The notes beneath the pieces are model-generated. The model saw only the letters and a program-made list of their open reading frames with translations. It made no database searches and had not been told where the DNA came from. Source: UBA8079 sp965205535 (GTDB lineage Bacteria > Pseudomonadota > Alphaproteobacteria > UBA6615). Taken from it: a stretch of DNA of 64,000 nucleotides. The DNA lies in assembly GCA_965205535.1 (NCBI GenBank), contig CBDBHH010000005.1:3038001-3102000 (forward strand). Reading direction: 5' to 3'. Both the position numbers and the translations under genes were made by a program. Positions 22,624-31,101 of this stretch are shown in pieces. Numbering within the stretch: the stretch's first letter is position 1; the number at the start of each line of letters is the position of its first letter.

Positions 22624-24420
22624 ATGAGCACGGCGGACGCACCGGTTTCGAGTGAGGCGGCAGACGTCATCGTTGCGAAATCGGTCACCGGCCGCCGTTG
22701 GATCATGCGTGGTGCAGATGACCGCGCCGGCCTGGCCCTGTCCCAGCGCCTCGATCTGCCCGAAGTGGTCGGTCGTGTGATGGCCGCGAGGGGCATCGAC
22801 CTCGATGCGGCCGAAGCCTTCCTCGATCCGACCCTGCGTGACGCGTTGCCCGATCCGGCGAGCCTGGTCGGCATGGAAGAAGCTGCTGCGCGGTTGGTCA
22901 GGGCGATCACCGACGGCGAGAGCATCGGCATCTTCGGCGATTATGACGTGGACGGCGCCACTTCTTCCGCTTTGCTCGCGCGTTTCCTGTCGGCCCTTGG
23001 AGTGCCGGCACGGGTTTATATTCCCGACCGCATGAAAGAAGGCTACGGCCCCACGACCCCGGCCATGCTTCGCCTGCGCGCGGAAGGCATAAGCCTCGTC
23101 GTCACCGTCGATTGCGGCACCACCGCCTTCGACCCGCTGGAGGCGGCCGGGGAGGCCGGTCTCGATGTCATCGTGGTCGATCATCATGTGGCCGAGCCGG
23201 CGTTGCCCCGCGCGGTCTCGGTGATCAATCCCAACCGGCTCGACGACACGAGCGGCCTGGGCACGCTCGCGGCGGTGGGTGTGTCGTTCCTGTTCGCGAT
23301 CGCCGTCAACCGGATGCTGCGCGACACGGGCTGGTACACCGCGAACGACCGCAAGGAGCCGGACCTGCTGGGCCTGCTGGACTTGGTGGCTCTTGGCACC
23401 GTGTGTGACGTGGTGCCGCTGGTGGGCCTTAACCGGGCCTTCGTGACCCAGGGCCTCAAGATCATGGCGAAACGGCAGAACCCGGGCCTGGTGGCGCTGG
23501 CGGATGTGGCGCGGGTGGATTCCCGCCTGACCGAATATCACGCCGGGTTCCTGCTGGGCCCGCGGGTCAACGCCGGCGGCCGGGTCGGCGAAGCACCCAT
23601 GGGATCGCGCCTGTTGATGACGCAAGACCCGACGGAGGCGGCCGAGCTCGCCGGGCGGCTGGACGAATGGAACACCGAGCGTCGCGAGATCGAGGCCCAG
23701 GTGCTTGATGTGGCGATGGCCCAGGCCGAGGAGTTTGGATCGGACGCGGCCTTGATCATCGCGTCGGGGGACGGCTGGCATGCCGGGGTGATCGGCATCG
23801 TCGCCGGCCGCCTCAAGGAGCGCTTCAATCGCCCTGCCTTCGTGATCGGGTTCGAGGGTGACACGGGCAAGGGATCAGGGCGTTCGGTCGAGGGGGTGGA
23901 TCTGGGCAGTGCTGTCATCGCCGCGCGCCAGGCGGGCCTGCTGGAGAATGGCGGCGGCCACAAGATGGCCGCGGGGCTGACGGTCGCGCGGGACAAGGTC
24001 CCGGAGCTGCAGCGCTTCCTCGACGAGCGTGTGGCGAACGATCTGGCGCGCAACGCCGTGATCCCGACCCTGCGCATCGACGGGTCGGTCGCGGTGAAGG
24101 GCGTGCAGCCGGAGTTTGTCGAGTCTCTGCAACGGCTTGCGCCGTTCGGGGCGGGCAATTCCGAGCCGCGCTTCATGTTGCCGTCGGTCCGCGTCGCCAA
24201 GGCTGACGTGGTCGGCGCGGGCCATGTGCGTTGTTTTCTGTCGGGCCCCGACGGCGGTCGCCTCAAGGCGATTGCGTTTCGCGCGGCCGGAGAACCTCTG
24301 GGCGACGCGTTGCTTCACACAGACGGTCTGGCGCTTCAGTTGGCCGGCAAGCTGCGCCCCGACAACTGGCAAGGGCGCAACGACGTGCAGATGATTATCG
24401 ACGACGCGGCCGCCGTCTGA
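22624..24420 (+). CDS. recJ: Single-stranded-DNA-specific exonuclease RecJ
   Basis: The 598-residue product has the DHH phosphoesterase motifs: FGDYDVDGATSSAL, VVTVDCGTTAFDPLEA and VIVVDHHVAEP, followed by a DHHA1 domain with GSGRSVEGVDLGSAV and ENGGGHKMAAGLTV, and a C-terminal OB-like part. RecJ degrades 5' ends in recombinational and mismatch repair using Mn/Mg ions. The length is normal. Only 7 bases separate it from glpX. Convergent with tenA. Confidence 0.96.
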   Translation: MSTADAPVSSEAADVIVAKSVTGRRWIMRGADDRAGLALSQRLDLPEVVGRVMAARGIDLDAAEAFLDPTLRDALPDPASLVGMEEAAARLVRAITDGESIGIFGDYDVDGATSSALLARFLSALGVPARVYIPDRMKEGYGPTTPAMLRLRAEGISLVVTVDCGTTAFDPLEAAGEAGLDVIVVDHHVAEPALPRAVSVINPNRLDDTSGLGTLAAVGVSFLFAIAVNRMLRDTGWYTANDRKEPDLLGLLDLVALGTVCDVVPLVGLNRAFVTQGLKIMAKRQNPGLVALADVARVDSRLTEYHAGFLLGPRVNAGGRVGEAPMGSRLLMTQDPTEAAELAGRLDEWNTERREIEAQVLDVAMAQAEEFGSDAALIIASGDGWHAGVIGIVAGRLKERFNRPAFVIGFEGDTGKGSGRSVEGVDLGSAVIAARQAGLLENGGGHKMAAGLTVARDKVPELQRFLDERVANDLARNAVIPTLRIDGSVAVKGVQPEFVESLQRLAPFGAGNSEPRFMLPSVRVAKADVVGAGHVRCFLSGPDGGRLKAIAFRAAGEPLGDALLHTDGLALQLAGKLRPDNWQGRNDVQMIIDDAAAV

Positions 24421-24427
24421 GTTCGGT

Positions 24428-25096
24428 CTAAACCTCGAACGCCGCGTCGAAGAACCGGGCTTCCAGCGCCAACGCATCCACGAACGCCGCCTCGGCCCGT
24501 TGCCGTGATGTGTCGTCTGCTGCGGCGGCCTCGCGATCGAATTCGGCGCGCATCCATTCGACGAAATCCCTGAAGTCGGGCAGGGCGTGCAGGGTGATCC
24601 ATTCGGACAGATAGAAGCGCTCGGGCATCGCGGCTCCGCGCGCGACTGCGTCCGACGCCCAGCTCAGATAGACCCATTCCACCGGCACGAGCACCGCGAG
24701 GATATCGAGATAGCTGCCGGCCGCGCGCTGGCGGTCCATCAGCCCCGCGAAATCATCCAGCACCGGGTGCTTGAGCGGGTTGTCGAAGGTCGGCGCGGGC
24801 TGGCCGAAGGCTTCGAAGCTGCGCAGGAAGTAATCATTTTCCTCGTCGGTCAGCACGCCGAGGAACTGGGCGAAGCGCGTCTTCTCGGGCATCCCCGGCG
24901 CCATGGCCACGGCATGGCCGACTGTACCCGTCAGGTCGTTGATGAAGCCATAGTCCAGGGTGAGGTAGCGGGCATAGACCGCGTCGTCGATCGTGTCGGC
25001 CACGAGTTCGCGCACGAAGCGATGGTCCACCGCCGCATCCCATGCCGTTCGATGGGTTTCACGGAGTTGTTCGCTGAGACGTTCGGGCTGGGTCAT
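24428..25096 (-). CDS. tenA: TenA/THI-4 family protein
   Basis: From the Met at 25096 the product is 222 residues; the frame is open to an ATG at 25150, and neither start has a strong ribosome binding site. The helical TenA pattern is visible: HRTAWDAAVDHRFVRELVAD, YARYLTLDYGFINDL, LTDEENDYFLRSF and YLSEWITLHALPDFRDFVEW. TenA-like proteins hydrolyse aminopyrimidine thiamine breakdown products, or serve related salvage roles. No cysteine nucleophile at the usual place is obvious (TenA_E type uses Glu), so a TenA_E-like member is likely. Convergent with recJ. Confidence 0.8.
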   Translation of the reverse strand: MTQPERLSEQLRETHRTAWDAAVDHRFVRELVADTIDDAVYARYLTLDYGFINDLTGTVGHAVAMAPGMPEKTRFAQFLGVLTDEENDYFLRSFEAFGQPAPTFDNPLKHPVLDDFAGLMDRQRAAGSYLDILAVLVPVEWVYLSWASDAVARGAAMPERFYLSEWITLHALPDFRDFVEWMRAEFDREAAAADDTSRQRAEAAFVDALALEARFFDAAFEV

Positions 25097-25245
25097 GGCT
25101 TTGCTGACGGTGGTGGCGTGTGCCGGATCATCGGTAACTTCGGATACCATTCGAACAGGTTCAGCGCATCTGTCGATTTGTGCGGTGCGGGGTTGATTTC
25201 AACGCGTCCAGTCGTTATCTCGACTGCGCTGTACACCGGCCCGGC

Positions 25246-25321
25246 GTCCCCATCGTCTAGAGGCCTAGGACACCACCCTTTCAAGGTGGAGACACGGGTT
25301 CGAACCCCGTTGGGGATACCA
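25246..25321 (+). tRNA. tRNA-Glu (UUC)
   Basis: A complete 76-base tRNA with encoded CCA. The acceptor stem GTCCCCA pairs with TGGGGAT (G1-U72 wobble), the anticodon loop CTTTCAA gives TTC (Glu), and the T arm ACGGGTTCGAACCCCGT is canonical. Its 3' 44 bases plus one A (25278-25322) are repeated exactly at 27816-27860, showing that it is an integration site; the gene itself stays whole on the left side. Confidence 0.97.
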
Positions 25322-25322
25322 A
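25278..25322 (+). repeat. Left attachment repeat (attL) within tRNA-Glu
   Basis: 45 bases from the anticodon loop (CTTTCAAGG) to ACCAA, identical to 27816-27860. Immediately inside, CTTTTAATTT occurs twice (25323-25332 and 25345-25354, 22-base period), possible recombinase arm sites. Confidence 0.92.
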
Positions 25323-25347
25323 CTTTTAATTTCTCACTCGAAATCTT

Positions 25348-25509
25348 TTAATTTTTGTTCCGCTTGCGTGCGGCTTGCGCTGTTCGCGCGGCATCTTTGT
25401 CTGGCACGACGTAGACACGGGCCATATTTGAACCGGGTGTATGACCGGTCACGGAATGAATTTGCGCACCACCGGCACTGATTTCTGATCCAAGCTGGAT
25501 TTTGGCTCG
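25348..25509 (-). pseudogene. C-terminal remnant of a tyrosine recombinase (integrase)
   Basis: Reading leftward from 25509 to the TAA at 25348-25350, the frame encodes about 53 residues: RAKIQLGSEISAGGAQIHSV, then TGHTPGSNMARVYVVPDKDA and a basic end ARTAQAARKRNKN. The TGH box and the nucleophile tyrosine in ARVY are the last two catalytic motifs of phage-type integrases; the upstream Arg and Lys motifs and the N-terminal domain are gone, with an in-frame stop at 25510-25512. The tail end points at attL, as expected for an integrase next to its attachment site. Confidence 0.8.
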
Positions 25510-25854
25510 TCATTCATTTTTGTCAGTCGATTCTACCCATCGAATTGGACTGATTGTGACTGATGACGGGTATGACGCCGTATGAACGTTTATCCCGATT
25601 TGGCGATTTTTCGACCATAACGTTTAAGGGATTAATTCTACAACATGTCATTTCTGTCATTCGGTCATTTTGTATTCTTGCCGGGCCAATTGATGATGAC
25701 GCGATTGCCGAATCGCTATGTTGGTGTTAGGCACGAATTTGTCAGAGTTTCGCCATTTCGCCCCACGCTGAGCGTCGCGTGAATTGGCTATTCGAGACTG
25801 ACGGAACTTTAGTCCGCTTGCCGCAGAGCCGTAAGTGGAAGAAGGGATAGTACG
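25510..25854. other. Non-coding stretch upstream of the GHKL ATPase gene
   Basis: About 345 bases without a convincing gene. It contains three spaced TCATT units (TGTCATTTC, TGTCATTCG, GTCATTTT) at about 25646-25671, which may be operator sites. Parts could be decayed integrase sequence. No consensus promoter was recognised. Confidence 0.4.
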
Positions 25855-27684
25855 ATGGAAACGCACGCCAGCGTGGGGTCGAAGACCGCTGCACTCACCG
25901 TAGACAATATGACGTTTATGCTCGAGCGGATGGGCGAGGATTGCTCTCCGCTGCAGTACATCCGTGAGCTAACACAAAATTCGATCGAGGCGATTACCAA
26001 GACGCCCGATAATCAAGGCGAAATTGTCTGGGACTGTGATTGGAATCTTTTCGATCTAGATCAGGTTTTCAAGTTGTCGATAATAGACAACGGGGTCGGA
26101 ATGACCGGTGAAGAAATGGAGCGTTATATCAACCGGCTTTCAGCTTCATCGGGCCGGCAAGCATATGACGGGAACTATGGTATCGGAGGCAAAATTGCCG
26201 CCGGGACGAGGAACCCTGAAGGGCTGCTTTATCTGTCTTGGAAGGCAGGGCAGGGCTACATGACCCAGTTTTGGAAGGATCCCGATACTGGCGAATATGG
26301 TCTTCGGCAATTCGAGCGGCCTGATGGCACGTTCGGGCACTGGAGCCTCATTGACGAAGAGTACATCGAGAAGCCAGACCTTATCGATCAGCACGGCACA
26401 GTTGTAATCCTGCTGGGCAAGAGTCGCGACGACAACACAATGCTTGCGCCCCTTGGCGCCCGGCCACAAACCAAATGGCTTCGCAGGTATTTGAACACTC
26501 GGTACGCATCGATACCAGAGGGCATTACCATTCGTGTTCGAGAAGGTTGGGAAGAGCCGCGCGAGAACACTGATTTGAATGTCCGACGTTTGGTAACCGG
26601 ACAAATGGCCTATCTCAACGACCATGCCCAAGACTTCGGACAAACCGAACTGGATGAGGCCACGGTGCACTGGTGGATTTTGCGGGATGAGCTGGCTATC
26701 AACCAAAATTCTAGTCAGTTGGAATCTGCCGGTCACGTTGCGGCTCTGTACCAAAACGAACTTTATGAGATTCGCACGGGACGCGCGGCACATTCGGCGC
26801 TCCAGCAGTTTGGAGTGATCTACCAACCGCGCCGCATCGTGTTGTACCTCGAGCCTGCCCCGACAAAAGGGAACGTTTTCCCTAACCTTTCGCGAACTTC
26901 GTTGAACCTGAATAACGAGCCCTTGCCGTGGTCCGAGTATGGTCATCAATTTCGTGAGTGTATGCCAGACGCTATTCGAAGTTACCTCGATGAAGCGGCC
27001 GCACAAATCCAGAATGCCGAACATTTGGACTCAATCATGTCTCGTCTGAAATCGGTGGAGGACCTTTGGAAGATCAGCCGCTATCGACCGCATCCTGCAG
27101 GAAACGTGGCTATTGATCCTGAAAGCAAAATCACGGGCGGTATTCGACGGGAATCTGGACGCAACGAAAGGAAGGGGACGGCAAAAGGGAGAGGTGCAGG
27201 CGGTGGCGCAGGGGAAGTGTATGCCCTATTTCAGAAGGCGAATGGTGAACCCGGCAAGGATGTAGGTAGTCCCCCTCCACCTGTGCCGCAGTGGCTCTCA
27301 TTGTCGGATGGTTCGAGGGAGGAGGGGCAGATTGAGGACAGGGCGGCTGAGTATCTGCCAGACCAAAACATCCTCTTCATAAACGAGGATTTTCGAGTCT
27401 TCGAAGATATGCGCAAAAGGTGGAAAGCGAAGCATCGCGATACGCCCGGTTCTGAAGCCATCGTGACAGATGTGGTGAAAGAATGGTTCGAACAAACTCT
27501 CGTAGAGGCCGTTTTGGGGGCGTTGGGGATGAAGGGATCGCCTGAATGGTCGACCGATCAGATCAACGGCCTTTTGTCTCCGGAGGGGCTCACCGCATCT
27601 GTTTTGCCGCGATTTAGCGTCAATCAGAATATTGGGCGCGCACTCGGTAGCAAGCTCGGTAGTCTCAATAAGGACGTTGCATAA
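25855..27684 (+). CDS. GHKL-type (Hsp90/MutL-fold) ATPase, candidate defence protein
   Basis: A 609-residue protein. The N-terminal GHKL ATPase has an N box RELTQNSIEAI (E38, N42), G1 box DNGVGM (78-83) and G2 box NYGIGGK (107-113). A second transducer-like domain follows (about 190-400, with TVVILLGKSRDDN and YQPRRIVLYLEPAP), then a flexible Gly/Arg-rich linker (about 430-460, ERKGTAKGRGAGGGAG) and a helical C-terminal domain with ILFINEDFRVFEDMRKRW and TDVVKEWFEQTLVEAVLGAL. No histidine-kinase, topoisomerase or MutL endonuclease motifs are seen. Stand-alone GHKL ATPases are known among predicted anti-phage and MORC-like conflict proteins (family knowledge). As the sole intact cargo of a tRNA island it is a good defence candidate, but this is inference. 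ATG 25855 follows GAAGGGATAG. Confidence 0.8.
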   Translation: METHASVGSKTAALTVDNMTFMLERMGEDCSPLQYIRELTQNSIEAITKTPDNQGEIVWDCDWNLFDLDQVFKLSIIDNGVGMTGEEMERYINRLSASSGRQAYDGNYGIGGKIAAGTRNPEGLLYLSWKAGQGYMTQFWKDPDTGEYGLRQFERPDGTFGHWSLIDEEYIEKPDLIDQHGTVVILLGKSRDDNTMLAPLGARPQTKWLRRYLNTRYASIPEGITIRVREGWEEPRENTDLNVRRLVTGQMAYLNDHAQDFGQTELDEATVHWWILRDELAINQNSSQLESAGHVAALYQNELYEIRTGRAAHSALQQFGVIYQPRRIVLYLEPAPTKGNVFPNLSRTSLNLNNEPLPWSEYGHQFRECMPDAIRSYLDEAAAQIQNAEHLDSIMSRLKSVEDLWKISRYRPHPAGNVAIDPESKITGGIRRESGRNERKGTAKGRGAGGGAGEVYALFQKANGEPGKDVGSPPPPVPQWLSLSDGSREEGQIEDRAAEYLPDQNILFINEDFRVFEDMRKRWKAKHRDTPGSEAIVTDVVKEWFEQTLVEAVLGALGMKGSPEWSTDQINGLLSPEGLTASVLPRFSVNQNIGRALGSKLGSLNKDVA

Positions 27685-27815
27685 TGGATTTTTTGCCGAC
27701 GCTGGCGTGTATGCCAGCGCCGCATTAATCCGAAGTGCTCTCTCCTTGGGTAAACCTGTGCGCAATATTCTCGAAGCAGACTAAAAACCCTCGGGTCTCC
27801 GTCGATCACCTCTCT

Positions 27816-27860
27816 CTTTCAAGGTGGAGACACGGGTTCGAACCCCGTTGGGGATACCAA
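27816..27860 (+). repeat. Right attachment repeat (attR), tRNA-Glu 3' fragment
   Basis: Exact copy of 25278-25322. It lacks the 5' half of the tRNA, so it is not a functional tRNA gene. It marks the right end of the island. Confidence 0.92.
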
Positions 27861-27878
27861 TTAGGCCGCCGCCAGCGT

Positions 27879-28553
27879 TTACTCACGCAAAAGAGACGTT
27901 TCCAGAACGGGCGACAGGCTCGGGCCTTGCGGAACGTGCACATCCTTTGAGAAATCGATCAGAGCGTCGGGAAAAAGCCCGGTCGGGAATCCGTCCTCGG
28001 CGCCGGTGAACCGGTCCCTGGAAAGTTCGATGACGGTGAGGGCTGGCCAATGCTCCTTGAGCCATTCGAGATTTCTTTTCTTTGAGCCAATGACGGATGA
28101 TGCGGGCTCCAGCTGCACCCCGATCGCCGTCTCGCCGGTCCAGAACAGGACGCTCAATTCGGCAAAGGCGGGGGTGGCGAAACTTTGCTGCGGCAGCCGG
28201 ATGCGTGCGTTGGGCAACGGAAGAAACGCGGAATAGAACCAGTCGCCCGGCCTGTTGAGCGTGGCGCTCTGGTCCTTGAAAAGTTCCCCCGCGCGCCGTC
28301 TCGCATCGTCGAGATAGCAATCCACGAATTGCCTGAGGCGCACGGCGAAGGTCGGCAGCTTGGTGTTGAGCTTTTCGCGGACGAGTTGGTACAGGCGATC
28401 GTCAGATGTGATCAGCTCGAGATCCCGGGTGGCAAAACGGGCCCACCCGGCGCTCGACAGTCGAAGGCCCGGTGTCTGCGGGTCGATTTGCGCGTGCCGG
28501 CCCCCGAGCCGGGGAGGGTCATCGGATCTCTCCAGCTCGGCGAGCACCTGCAC
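27879..28553 (-). CDS. Hypothetical protein, about 224 aa, start uncertain
   Basis: A GC-rich chromosomal gene just outside the tRNA island. The product has SAGWARFATRDLELITSDDR, LPTFAVRLRQFVDCYLDDAR, GDWFYSAFLPLPNARIRLP, then FAELSVLFWTGETAIGVQLE and VIGSKKRNLEWLKEHWPAL. I do not recognise the family. The frame stays open to 28736 but would then overlap the LVIVD-repeat gene (stop at 28589). Residues before the proposed GTG 28553 (DLTLVYGPAADP) still look protein-like, so a rarer start coupled to that stop is possible. The first gene after attR. Confidence 0.6.
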   Translation of the reverse strand: MQVLAELERSDDPPRLGGRHAQIDPQTPGLRLSSAGWARFATRDLELITSDDRLYQLVREKLNTKLPTFAVRLRQFVDCYLDDARRRAGELFKDQSATLNRPGDWFYSAFLPLPNARIRLPQQSFATPAFAELSVLFWTGETAIGVQLEPASSVIGSKKRNLEWLKEHWPALTVIELSRDRFTGAEDGFPTGLFPDALIDFSKDVHVPQGPSLSPVLETSLLRE

Positions 28554-28588
28554 CGGGTCCGCTGCCGGCCCGTAAACGAGGGTCAGGT

Positions 28589-29821
28589 CTATATGTCCAT
28601 CTCCAGAATGTAGAGCCCGCCGGCCCAGCGATCGCCGCAATAAACGATCCCGTTCTCGTCCACATAGACCTCGTTCATCTGGATCGTGGGAACACGCGAG
28701 TTCTCCGGCCCGGGCGGAATGAAGTAGGCCACGCATTCGGGTTGATACGGGTTCTTGAGGTCGTATACGCGAATGCCGGCATTGAAGAAGGCGCCGATGA
28801 TAATCTCTTCGCTGTGGAAGGAGGGGCCGGGCCGGTTCTCGTGCAGGTTATGCGAGCCGAAGCGGCCGCCCTTGTTGGCATATTCCTCGACGGGGGGAAG
28901 GGGCAGGGTGCTGATCGGGACCAGGTTCTCCTCGTTGCGGGCATCCAGAACCCAGGTCAGCTTGGGCCAGTCGGCGCCATCATCCTTGATGCACTCATCG
29001 GTCACCAGGATCAGGCCGCGGTCAAACAACGGCATGACCGTGTGGGTGAAACCCGGATAGGGGTTGTGCGGGCTCCAGCTGGAAACAACGGTGGGGTTCG
29101 ATTTGTCGGAGATATCGAGGATGAACGCACCGCCGTCGATGTAACCGAGATAGGCCCGGTCGGGATGGTCGGGGTAGACGTTGGCGTTGTGCAGCCGGAA
29201 GGCGTCCCCGCCGCGCAATGTATCCATCGGCTCGGGAATGATCCGCTCGGGCAGCGGCTCATCGTCGCCTTCGCGCGTCCCGGGATACCACCAGCGTCCG
29301 GCCTCTTCGGGTTTGCTGGGGTTGCGGACGTCGATGATCTGGTAGATTTGGTCGTCGCGCGGGTGCCGTGGGGTGAAGTCCGGTGCGCCGCTCGCCAGAT
29401 GGACATACTCGCCGTCGACAAACCACAGGCAATGGGCGCCGCGCGAGTGGGGTCCCGCCGTCGAGTAACGGCTGATCGACTTCGGGTTGCGCGGATAGCT
29501 CACGTCAAAGAGTTCGAAGCCCGCGGGTTCCAGGCCGAGTTCATAGACCTGGTAGGCGACGGCCAGAATATCGCCGGTGACCTCGAGCGAGTTCGATCGC
29601 ATGTTCGAATGCGGCAACTCGGTCTGGCAATTCACCTGGGGATTGCGCGGGTCGGTGACGTCGAGGCCGGTGAAATTCTTGGGCGGTCCTTCATGGGCGA
29701 CCCAGAGAATACGCTCCCCCTTGCCAGTGACCTGTAAGGCCATGCCTTCGCCGACGCCGCCATGACCGTTCAGCCCGTCATGGGCGAGCAGCGTCATATT
29801 GTGAATGAGTGTTTCGGACAT
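28589..29821 (-). CDS. LVIVD-repeat beta-propeller protein
   Basis: A 410-residue protein made of repeats with the pattern (x)DV(s/t)(D/x)PRNP: GLDVTDPRNPQV, ELFDVSYPRNPKSISRYS, QIIDVRNPSKPEEAGRWW, FILDISDKSNPTVVSSWS and RVYDLKNPYQPECVAYF. This is the LVIVD propeller family, also distantly like selenium-binding proteins. Conserved histidines (GPHSRGAHCLW, FRLHNANVYP, GFTHTVMP, GSHNLHENRPG) could bind a metal. No signal peptide is seen. ATG 29821 has AAGGGGA upstream; the longer frame to 30115 runs into the divergent GTPase gene and is rejected. Function unknown. Confidence 0.82.
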   Translation of the reverse strand: MSETLIHNMTLLAHDGLNGHGGVGEGMALQVTGKGERILWVAHEGPPKNFTGLDVTDPRNPQVNCQTELPHSNMRSNSLEVTGDILAVAYQVYELGLEPAGFELFDVSYPRNPKSISRYSTAGPHSRGAHCLWFVDGEYVHLASGAPDFTPRHPRDDQIYQIIDVRNPSKPEEAGRWWYPGTREGDDEPLPERIIPEPMDTLRGGDAFRLHNANVYPDHPDRAYLGYIDGGAFILDISDKSNPTVVSSWSPHNPYPGFTHTVMPLFDRGLILVTDECIKDDGADWPKLTWVLDARNEENLVPISTLPLPPVEEYANKGGRFGSHNLHENRPGPSFHSEEIIIGAFFNAGIRVYDLKNPYQPECVAYFIPPGPENSRVPTIQMNEVYVDENGIVYCGDRWAGGLYILEMDI

Positions 29822-29957
29822 TGTTTCCCCTTGCGGTCGCGCTTCTTGCGCGACATTCCAGTAGATCGTGCGTCCTATCGATTTAGAGCGTTTGTCCGGG
29901 CAAGTCGAGATGAGCGGAGAATTGTTTTCATCCCGCCCGATCCCATAAACTCCTGCG

Positions 29958-30992
29958 ATGAACATGTTGGAAAATTCGGATTCGTCCCGACCGGAGATCG
30001 CCTCCAATCGGGTGCCCGTGAGCCTGATCACCGGCTTCCTCGGCAGCGGCAAGACGACGCTGCTGAACCATCTGGTCAAGCAGCCGGGCATGGAAGCAAC
30101 GGCGCTGATCATCAACGAGTTTGGCGAGGTGGGGCTCGATCATTTGCTCGTCGAATCCGCGATCGAGAACACGCTTTTGCTCGAGAATGGCTGCATCTGC
30201 TGTTCGATCCGCGGAGATCTTGTCGATACCCTGCGCGATCTCTTCAGAAAGGTCGATGACGGGGAGATTCCGGGATTCGCCCGAATTCTGATCGAGACGA
30301 CCGGCATCGCCGATCCCGTGCCGATTGTTCGCACGCTCGACAGCGACCCGGCGGCCGCAGATCGGTGCCGGCTGGATCAGGTCGCCACTGTCGTCGATGG
30401 GATGCTGGGGCTGAGACAACTCGATGACCATGAGGAAGTGGCCGCACAGGTCGCCGTCGCGGATATCCTGCTGATCAGCAAGGCCGACCTTGCGGCGGAG
30501 GGGACCAGCCAAAGACTTCGTCAGGCTTTGGCCGCCATCAACCCTGCCGCGCGTATTCGGTCCATGTCCTACGGTGCCGTGGATCCCGATGACTTTTTTG
30601 CGCAAGGCGCCGCGCCGGACGATCAGGCACGCCGGGCCGATGCCGTTTCGAGGGAACATCATGCCGATGACCATCACCACCACGGCACCATTGCGACCTG
30701 TTCAATCGTCCACGAACCGGCCGTCGAAGAGGCGAAACTGAGAGCCTGGCTCCGGATGATTGTCACATTGCGGCCCTATGCCATCCTTCGTGCCAAGGGC
30801 TATGTGCACGTCGCAGGGGCGGACAGGCCATTACTGCTGCAGGCCGTTGGACCGGTCGTCAGCCCCCCGGATTTCGTCGACGAATGGCCGGGTGGACGGC
30901 CCGAAACCCGGCTCGTGCTGATCTTCAGGGATCTTGATCCGGCTCAGGTGACCGAAAGTTTTCATCGCCATGTCACAGGAGCCGGCGTGTAG
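29958..30992 (+). CDS. CobW/COG0523-family GTPase (metal chaperone)
   Basis: A 344-residue GTPase: P-loop TGFLGSGKTTLLNHL, the metal-binding CxCC in LENGCICCSIRGD, the ETTGIADP switch and SKAD as the G4 motif. A histidine-rich loop (HHADDHHHHG, about residue 235) precedes the C-terminal CobW domain (LRPYAILRAKGYVHV). COG0523 proteins move zinc or other metals into client enzymes; the His loop supports metal delivery. Divergent from the LVIVD protein, which has several conserved histidines and could be a client, though that is speculation. Confidence 0.9.
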   Translation: MNMLENSDSSRPEIASNRVPVSLITGFLGSGKTTLLNHLVKQPGMEATALIINEFGEVGLDHLLVESAIENTLLLENGCICCSIRGDLVDTLRDLFRKVDDGEIPGFARILIETTGIADPVPIVRTLDSDPAAADRCRLDQVATVVDGMLGLRQLDDHEEVAAQVAVADILLISKADLAAEGTSQRLRQALAAINPAARIRSMSYGAVDPDDFFAQGAAPDDQARRADAVSREHHADDHHHHGTIATCSIVHEPAVEEAKLRAWLRMIVTLRPYAILRAKGYVHVAGADRPLLLQAVGPVVSPPDFVDEWPGGRPETRLVLIFRDLDPAQVTESFHRHVTGAGV

Positions 30993-31101
30993 CGATTTTT
31001 CAAACCTGTCGATCATCAAATTGTCCGGGTTGGGAAAATCACGCGACCCGGTGCATGATAGTTGGCAACGAATATTTTGTTTCAAAAGGAGGAGAGGATT
31101 T

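Larger units (their letters stand above)
25278..27860. mobile_element. Small integrative element in tRNA-Glu carrying a GHKL ATPase
   Basis: About 2.5 kb of lower-GC DNA between two exact 45-bp copies of the tRNA-Glu 3' part. Just inside the left repeat lies the C-terminus of a tyrosine recombinase (reading leftward), the usual position for a tRNA-site integrase; the rest of it is missing. The only intact gene is the 609-aa GHKL ATPase. The element can no longer excise on its own and is best described as a decayed island with one cargo gene kept. Confidence 0.88.

Noticed and set aside
27701..27719. Hairpin CGCTGGC/GCCAGCG after the GHKL gene as a terminator
   Set aside because: The stem is good but no T tract follows, so it is not called as a terminator.
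27816..27860. Second tRNA-Glu gene
   Set aside because: Only the 3' part from the anticodon loop is present; the 5' half is replaced by unrelated bases, so it is an attachment-site copy.
28589..30115. Long form (508 aa) of the LVIVD-repeat gene
   Set aside because: The extra N-terminal 98 residues overlap the divergent CobW GTPase and are unlike the family; ATG 29821 has a good ribosome binding site.
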